A stretch of 64,000 bases of DNA from Micromonospora globbae (GTDB taxonomy: Bacteria; Actinomycetota; Actinomycetes; Mycobacteriales; Micromonosporaceae). A program made the translations under genes and the position numbers. Location: NCBI RefSeq assembly GCF_003610785.1, contig NZ_RAQQ01000010.1:62001-126000 (forward strand), written 5' to 3'. Below, one piece after another: positions 60,135-64,000 of this stretch (the stretch's first letter is position 1; each line of letters starts with the position of its first letter). Under the pieces are notes generated by a model. The model did not search any database and was not told where the DNA came from. It saw only the letters and a list, made by a program, of their open reading frames with translations.

Positions 60135-61679
60135 TCATCCTTCGGTTGCGCCCATGGCGGCGGCGACGATGGGGTTGGGTCCGGCGTTGTTCGGGGCGTC
60201 GAGGGTGACCTGGCCGCGCCGGATCACCACGACCCGGTCGGCGAGTTCGACGATCTCCTCCAGTTCGGAGGAGATGAACCACACGGCGAGCCCTTCGCCG
60301 TGGGCGAGTTCGCGCAGCGTGGCGTAGATCTCCGCCTTCGTGCCGACGTCGACGCCCCGCGTGGGCTCGTCGAGGATCAGCACCTCGGGCTTGGCGGCGA
60401 GGGCCCGCGCGAGCAGCACCTTCTGCTGGTTTCCCCCGGACAGCGAGGTGATGGGCGCCTCGATCGAGGCGGCCTTCACGCCGAAGCGCCGGGCGAGGTC
60501 CCGGGCGGCCCGGCCGGCGCGGCCCGGGGAGACCGAGCCCAGCCGGCCGAGCGAGGACAGGATGCGGACCGTCAGGTTGTAGCCGACGCTCTGCTCGTGG
60601 AACACCTCGGTCCGGCGTTCCTCGGCGACGTAGGCGATGCCCAGCCGCTGGGCCCGGCCAGGGTTCGGGATCCGGACGGGACGGCCGCCGACGCGGATGC
60701 GTCCCCCGCTGACCCGCCGCAGACCCACGACCGCCTCGGCGATCTCGGTACGGCCGGCGCCGACCAGCCCGGCCATGCCGACGATCTCGCCGCGGTGGAC
60801 GGTGAGGTCCACACCGGCGAAACCGTCGCCGGTCAGCCCGTCCAGTTCGAGGGCCGCCTCGGCCTGCGCGGTGGCCTCGGCGCGGTCGGCCATGACCTCG
60901 GCCACCACCGCGCGCTTGCGCTCGCCGGCCATCAACGCGACCGCCCGCTCCTGGTCGATCTCGTCGGGCGGGCCGGCGGCGACGAACGTGCCGTCGCGCA
61001 GCACGATCACGTTGTCGACGATCGAGTAGACCTCGGCGAGACGGTGGCTGACGAGCACCACGGCGACGCCCTCGTCGCGCAGCCGGTTCATGACGGCGAA
61101 CAGCCGCTCGGACTCCTCGCGGGTGAGGCTGGAGTTCGGTTCGTCGAGGAAGAGGACCTTCGGCTGGCGGGACAGCGCCCGGACGATGTCGACCATCTGG
61201 CGCGACGCCGCCGACAGGTCCCGGCACAGGGTGGACGGGTCCGGCAGGTAGTCGGCCATGCGGAGCCGGTCGAGCAGGGCCCGGGCCCGCTGGACGTTCT
61301 CGCTGCGGCGGGCCCGCCCGTACCCGGGTCGCTCCCCCAGGTCGTACAGGAAGAGGTTGTCGGCGATGGTGAGTTCGCCGATCAGCAGCGGTTCCTGGTT
61401 GACCACGACGACGCCGGCCGCGATGGCCTCCAGCGGCGTGGCGAAGCTGACCTCGGCGCCGTCGAGGAGGAGCCGGCCGCGGTCGGGTCGCATCTGCCCG
61501 GAGCACAGGCGGATCAGGGTGGACTTGCCGGCGCCGTTCTCGCCGAGCAGTCCGGTGACCTGACCGGCGGGGAAGGTCAGGGAGACGTCGCGCAGCGCCT
61601 GGACGGCGCCGAACGACTTCGCCAGGCCGACGGCCGCGAGTGCCGCCGGCCTGACGTCGTCAACAGGGGTGGTAGCCAT
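60135..61679 (-). CDS. Sugar ABC ATPase, duplicated (RbsA/MglA type)
   Basis: A 514-residue protein with two nucleotide-binding halves. The first has GENGAGKST and Walker B KVLFLDEPNSSL; its signature region is degenerate (LSAASRQMVDI). The second has a degenerate Walker A (GLVGAGRTE) and intact LSGGNQQKVLLARAL and VLILDEPTRGVD, as in RbsA. Energises the CUT2 sugar importer with the neighbouring permease. Confidence 0.93.
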   Translation of the reverse strand: MATTPVDDVRPAALAAVGLAKSFGAVQALRDVSLTFPAGQVTGLLGENGAGKSTLIRLCSGQMRPDRGRLLLDGAEVSFATPLEAIAAGVVVVNQEPLLIGELTIADNLFLYDLGERPGYGRARRSENVQRARALLDRLRMADYLPDPSTLCRDLSAASRQMVDIVRALSRQPKVLFLDEPNSSLTREESERLFAVMNRLRDEGVAVVLVSHRLAEVYSIVDNVIVLRDGTFVAAGPPDEIDQERAVALMAGERKRAVVAEVMADRAEATAQAEAALELDGLTGDGFAGVDLTVHRGEIVGMAGLVGAGRTEIAEAVVGLRRVSGGRIRVGGRPVRIPNPGRAQRLGIAYVAEERRTEVFHEQSVGYNLTVRILSSLGRLGSVSPGRAGRAARDLARRFGVKAASIEAPITSLSGGNQQKVLLARALAAKPEVLILDEPTRGVDVGTKAEIYATLRELAHGEGLAVWFISSELEEIVELADRVVVIRRGQVTLDAPNNAGPNPIVAAAMGATEG

Positions 61680-61700
61680 GGAGATGCTGGTCGCTTCCTG

Positions 61701-62765
61701 TCAGGACGCGCCCGGCGTACCCAGGGGCAGCGTCGCCGGGTCGTGCTCGGCGAGGTTGTCCTTGGTGACGAACGGGGCGGTGGCTTCCTGCGTCACCTGC
61801 GCCGGCGCCTGGCCGGTCACCGCCGCGTTGAACAGTTCGACGGCGACGTTGTAGCCCTGGCCGAAGGCGTCCTGGCCGATGACGCCGTACATGGAGCCGT
61901 TCTTGATGGCGTCGATGTTCTCGGTGGTGATGTCGTAGCCGATCACCTTGACCGTGTCCTGCTTGTTGGCGGCGGCGACGGCCTGGGCGGCGCCGAAGGG
62001 GCCACCGGCCGTGGCGTAGATGCCCACCAGGTCCGGGTTGGACTGCAGGTAGTTCTGGGCCGCGGCGAAGGTGTTGGACGCGGAGTCCTTGGCCTCGACG
62101 CCCTCACCGACCAGGGTCAGGTTCGAGCCCTGGAGCCCGTCGACGAAGCCCTTGCGGCGCTGCTCGGAGCCGGGCGCGGTGAACTGGCTGACGATGATGC
62201 CGACCTTGCCGGCCTTGCCGCCGGCGGCCTTGATCATCTCCTGGGCCGCGAGCTGGCCGGCCTTGTACTGCTCCTGCGCGTAGTTGATGGTGCCGCCGGA
62301 CTCCCCGACGCAGTCGAAGAGCGTGTTGTAGGCGCCCATCTTGAGGCCCTTGGCCGACAGCGTCTTGATGTCGGCGCAGTTGCCCTCGCCCGCGATGAAG
62401 AAGCCGATGCCCTTGTAGCCCTGGGCGTCGGCGGCGCGGATCGCGCTCGACACGGTCTGCACGTCGATGTTGTCGCCGGCGACGATCCAGTCGACCTCGC
62501 CGTTGCGGTCGGTCAGCACCCGGTCGGCGTAGTCGGCGCCGGCCTTCACCGAGACCCAGTACGGGTTGTTGGCGAAGCCGATCATCGCGATCTTGACCTT
62601 CTCGTCCGGCTTCTGGTCCGTCGGCGTGGGCCGTCCGGCGATCGGCTCGGCCGGCTCGCCGCCCGACCCGCCGTCGCTGCCGCAGGCGGAGGTGAACAGG
62701 GCGACGGCCAGGAGTGCGGCTGAGCCGCGGGTGAGCGCCTTGACGACGCGCGAGCGGGTGCTCAT
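61701..62765 (-). CDS. Sugar ABC substrate-binding lipoprotein (CUT2, RbsB-like)
   Basis: A 354-residue precursor. Signal MSTRSRVVKALTRGSAALLAVALFTSAC with lipid at C28 and an acidic linker precede a periplasmic-binding-4 domain: KIAMIGFANNPYWVSVKAGADYA, AYNTLFDCVGESGGTINYAQEQYKAG, KVIGYDITTENIDAIKNGSMYGVIGQD. Related proteins bind ribose, autoinducer-2, erythritol or other small sugars. The ATG overlaps the DeoR stop (ATGA). Confidence 0.92.
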   Translation of the reverse strand: MSTRSRVVKALTRGSAALLAVALFTSACGSDGGSGGEPAEPIAGRPTPTDQKPDEKVKIAMIGFANNPYWVSVKAGADYADRVLTDRNGEVDWIVAGDNIDVQTVSSAIRAADAQGYKGIGFFIAGEGNCADIKTLSAKGLKMGAYNTLFDCVGESGGTINYAQEQYKAGQLAAQEMIKAAGGKAGKVGIIVSQFTAPGSEQRRKGFVDGLQGSNLTLVGEGVEAKDSASNTFAAAQNYLQSNPDLVGIYATAGGPFGAAQAVAAANKQDTVKVIGYDITTENIDAIKNGSMYGVIGQDAFGQGYNVAVELFNAAVTGQAPAQVTQEATAPFVTKDNLAEHDPATLPLGTPGAS

Positions 62766-63583
62766 GAGTTCCTCCAGGTGGTGGGGATGCTGCTGGTGGG
62801 GGGATCGGGGACCTCGGCTGGGTCCGCGGTGCGGACGTCGACGCCGAGGGCACGTAGGTCGTCGAGGGTGGAGGGCTCGACCCCGGCGTCGGTGACGACG
62901 AGGTCGACGTCGGTGACGGCGCCGTACCGGCAGGCGGCGGTCAGGCCGAACTTGGTGTGGTCGGTCATGAGCACCGTCTTCTGGGCGGAGGCGAGGATGG
63001 CCGCCTTCACCGCTGCCTCGCTCGGGTCCGGCGTGGACAGCCCCCAGGTCAGGTCGACGGCGTTGGCGCCGACGAAGGCGACGTCGAAGCGCAGGTGGGC
63101 GAGTCGTTCCAGGGCCCACGCGTCGACCTCGGCGTAGCTCTCCGAGCGGACCCGGCCGCCGATGGTCATCACGGTCGAGCGGCCGAGGTCGGTCAGTTCG
63201 AGGGCGGTCTGCAGGGCGTTGGTGACGATGAGCAGGTCGCCGCGGTCGGGCAGCAGCCGGCTGAGATGACCGGTCGTCGAACCGGCCTCGATGAAGATGG
63301 CGCCGAACGCGGGGATCTCCTCGACCGCCGCGCGGGCGATCGCCAGCTTCTCCGCGCGGCGTTCGGCGATCCGGCCGGCGACGCGGCCCTCGGCGGCCAG
63401 GGTGATGCGGGGAACGGCGCCGCCGTGGACGCGGCGCAGCTCGCCCGCCGCCTCCAGCGCGGCCAGGTCCCGCCGGATGGTCTCGGTGTTCACGGCGAAG
63501 CGCCGGGACAGCTCGGCGGCGTCCACCCGCCCCGCGGTGCGCACGAGCTGGACTATCTCGTGACGCCGAGCCGACACCTTCAC
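62762..63583 (-). CDS. DeoR-family transcriptional repressor
   Basis: A 273-residue repressor. The N-terminal HTH (RHEIVQLVRTAGRVDAAELSRRFAVNTETIRRDLAALEAAGELRRVHGGAV) is the DeoR signature. The effector domain has EAGSTTGHLSRLL, VTNALQTALEL and TDHTKFG, which bind sugar phosphates. The GTG at 63583 has GGAGGAG upstream. As first gene of the operon it is probably autoregulated and induced by a phosphorylated intermediate of the pathway. Confidence 0.92.
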   Translation of the reverse strand: MKVSARRHEIVQLVRTAGRVDAAELSRRFAVNTETIRRDLAALEAAGELRRVHGGAVPRITLAAEGRVAGRIAERRAEKLAIARAAVEEIPAFGAIFIEAGSTTGHLSRLLPDRGDLLIVTNALQTALELTDLGRSTVMTIGGRVRSESYAEVDAWALERLAHLRFDVAFVGANAVDLTWGLSTPDPSEAAVKAAILASAQKTVLMTDHTKFGLTAACRYGAVTDVDLVVTDAGVEPSTLDDLRALGVDVRTADPAEVPDPPTSSIPTTWRNS

Positions 63584-63603
63584 CGCTGCACTCCTCCGCG
63601 ACG

Positions 63604-63620
63604 GTGTGGGTTTCCCACAC
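63604..63620. promoter_or_regulatory. Dyad in the DeoR leader
   Basis: Perfect 7-bp arms GTGTGGG-TTT-CCCACAC about 20 bp upstream of the GTG. It is either an operator downstream of the start site or a leader hairpin next to the ribosome site. Confidence 0.45.
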
Positions 63621-63663
63621 GCACCATGTGGCCTGCGCTACACGGCACACATCTTGGGGAGCA

Positions 63664-63691
63664 ACACTACATTTGGCGCTCCAAAGGTCAA
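63664..63691 (-). promoter_or_regulatory. Promoter of the DeoR sugar operon
   Basis: Minus strand: TTGACC (63686-63691), 16-bp spacer, TAGTGT (63664-63669). The spacer contains the dyad TTTGG-CGCT-CCAAA (63672-63685), well placed for repression by DeoR. Confidence 0.5.
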
Positions 63692-63950
63692 CGGGTGTTT
63701 CCGAAACGTTACGTGGGGACGGCCTCGGTTTCGGTAGCGGTCCTACCGTGGTTCCCACCGCCTTATCCGAAATACCCGGAATATGGGGTGGTATTGCCGC
63801 CCCAGCGGTCCGTCAGGGCAACAGTGACGGACCTTCGCTACACGACCGCCACACCAGGATTGCGGGGGTCGGACGGCGTCTTGTAAGTTTGCTACAGAAT
63901 CACTGGGGCGTGCGGCTCTGCCCGCGTTCCCAGCCACCCAGGAGGAGCAC

Positions 63951-64000
63951 GTGTCCGAACCGCTGCCAGGGCCGAGTCTGGTCATCACCCCGCAGGAGAT
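63951..64000 (+). CDS. Start of an unidentified gene, cut by the window edge
   Basis: GTG at 63951 is preceded by AGGAGGAGCAC and opens a frame that begins MSEPLPGPSLVITPQE and runs off the end. Sixteen residues are too few to name a family. The strong ribosome site makes a real gene likely. Confidence 0.6.
   Translation, partial: MSEPLPGPSLVITPQE

Larger units (their letters stand above)
63584..63950. other. Regulatory gap upstream of the DeoR operon and the partial gene
   Basis: No gene is supported in these 367 bases. They hold the DeoR promoter and two dyads (listed separately), plus CGGTAG-CGGTC-CTACCG at 63732-63748, which may belong to either divergent unit. TTGTAAGTTTGCTACAGAAT around 63880-63900 may be part of a promoter for the plus-strand gene, but no clear -35 box was found. 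Confidence 0.4.

Noticed and set aside
57418..60327. 969-codon plus-strand open frame across the sugar operon
   Set aside because: It runs antisense to three well-identified genes and has shadow-frame composition.

Overview
The window is high-GC DNA with dense, often overlapping genes. GTG starts, mycothiol-linked chemistry (a Rv2466c-type oxidoreductase), Tat-exported proteins and many ABC importers point to a mycelial actinomycete. Micromonosporaceae (Micromonospora-like) is my best guess; this is inferred from general protein character, not from a marker gene. I see no rRNA, tRNA, CRISPR array, transposase or phage module. It reads as a chromosomal stretch devoted to carbohydrate and nitrogen-compound scavenging.

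Region 1 (about 0.2-10.8 kb): an orphan winged-helix protein, then a minus-strand catabolic block. In transcription order it holds a ROK repressor, an iron(III)/FbpA-type binding lipoprotein, its ATPase and a double-length permease, a creatininase-family amidohydrolase, a metal-dependent amidohydrolase, an argininosuccinate-lyase-like enzyme and a ROK sugar kinase. The substrate is unknown. Region 2 (11-26.4 kb): a secreted multidomain PIG-L deacetylase; an oxidative cluster (AurF-like di-iron oxygenase, TetR regulator, DUF4873, Baeyer-Villiger-type monooxygenase, SDR, alpha/beta hydrolase) that could run hydroxylation, ketone formation, ester formation and hydrolysis; then a phosphotransferase, a Rv2466c-like oxidoreductase, a membrane-anchored phosphodiesterase fusion, a DedA protein and an MBL-fold hydrolase. 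Region 3 (26.7-34.6 kb): a NarL-type two-component system divergent from a MacB/FtsX-type exporter, a D,D-carboxypeptidase whose 3' end runs into a 26-bp tandem repeat, and a zinc alcohol dehydrogenase.

Region 4 (34.6-54.9 kb) is the most interesting part. Two Tat-exported beta-propeller proteins flank a set of catabolic-looking operons: a DegT aminotransferase, a DHDPS-family aldolase and two amidohydrolase-fold proteins (one intact, one stripped of its metal ligands); an epimerase with a second DHDPS-family protein; and a CUT1 sugar importer with a hydroxyacid dehydrogenase and two Gfo/Idh/MocA oxidoreductases. A 20-bp pseudo-palindromic element (consensus TTACGGtCnkGnCCGnTACT) lies at or near the promoters of these units, and in one place overlaps the predicted -10 boxes between the DegT operon and an unfamiliar regulator gene (42696-43916). 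I propose that this is a single regulon, possibly an undescribed uptake and degradation system. A divergent pair of citrate-synthase-family genes sits inside the region with a different operator.

Region 5 (55.1-63.6 kb): a DeoR-controlled minus-strand sugar operon with an Rbs-type ABC importer, a TIM-barrel isomerase, a PfkB kinase, an FGGY kinase and a KDPG-type aldolase. The last 50 bases hold the start of an unidentified plus-strand gene. Many genes within these operons are joined by ATGA or GTGA stop/start overlaps.
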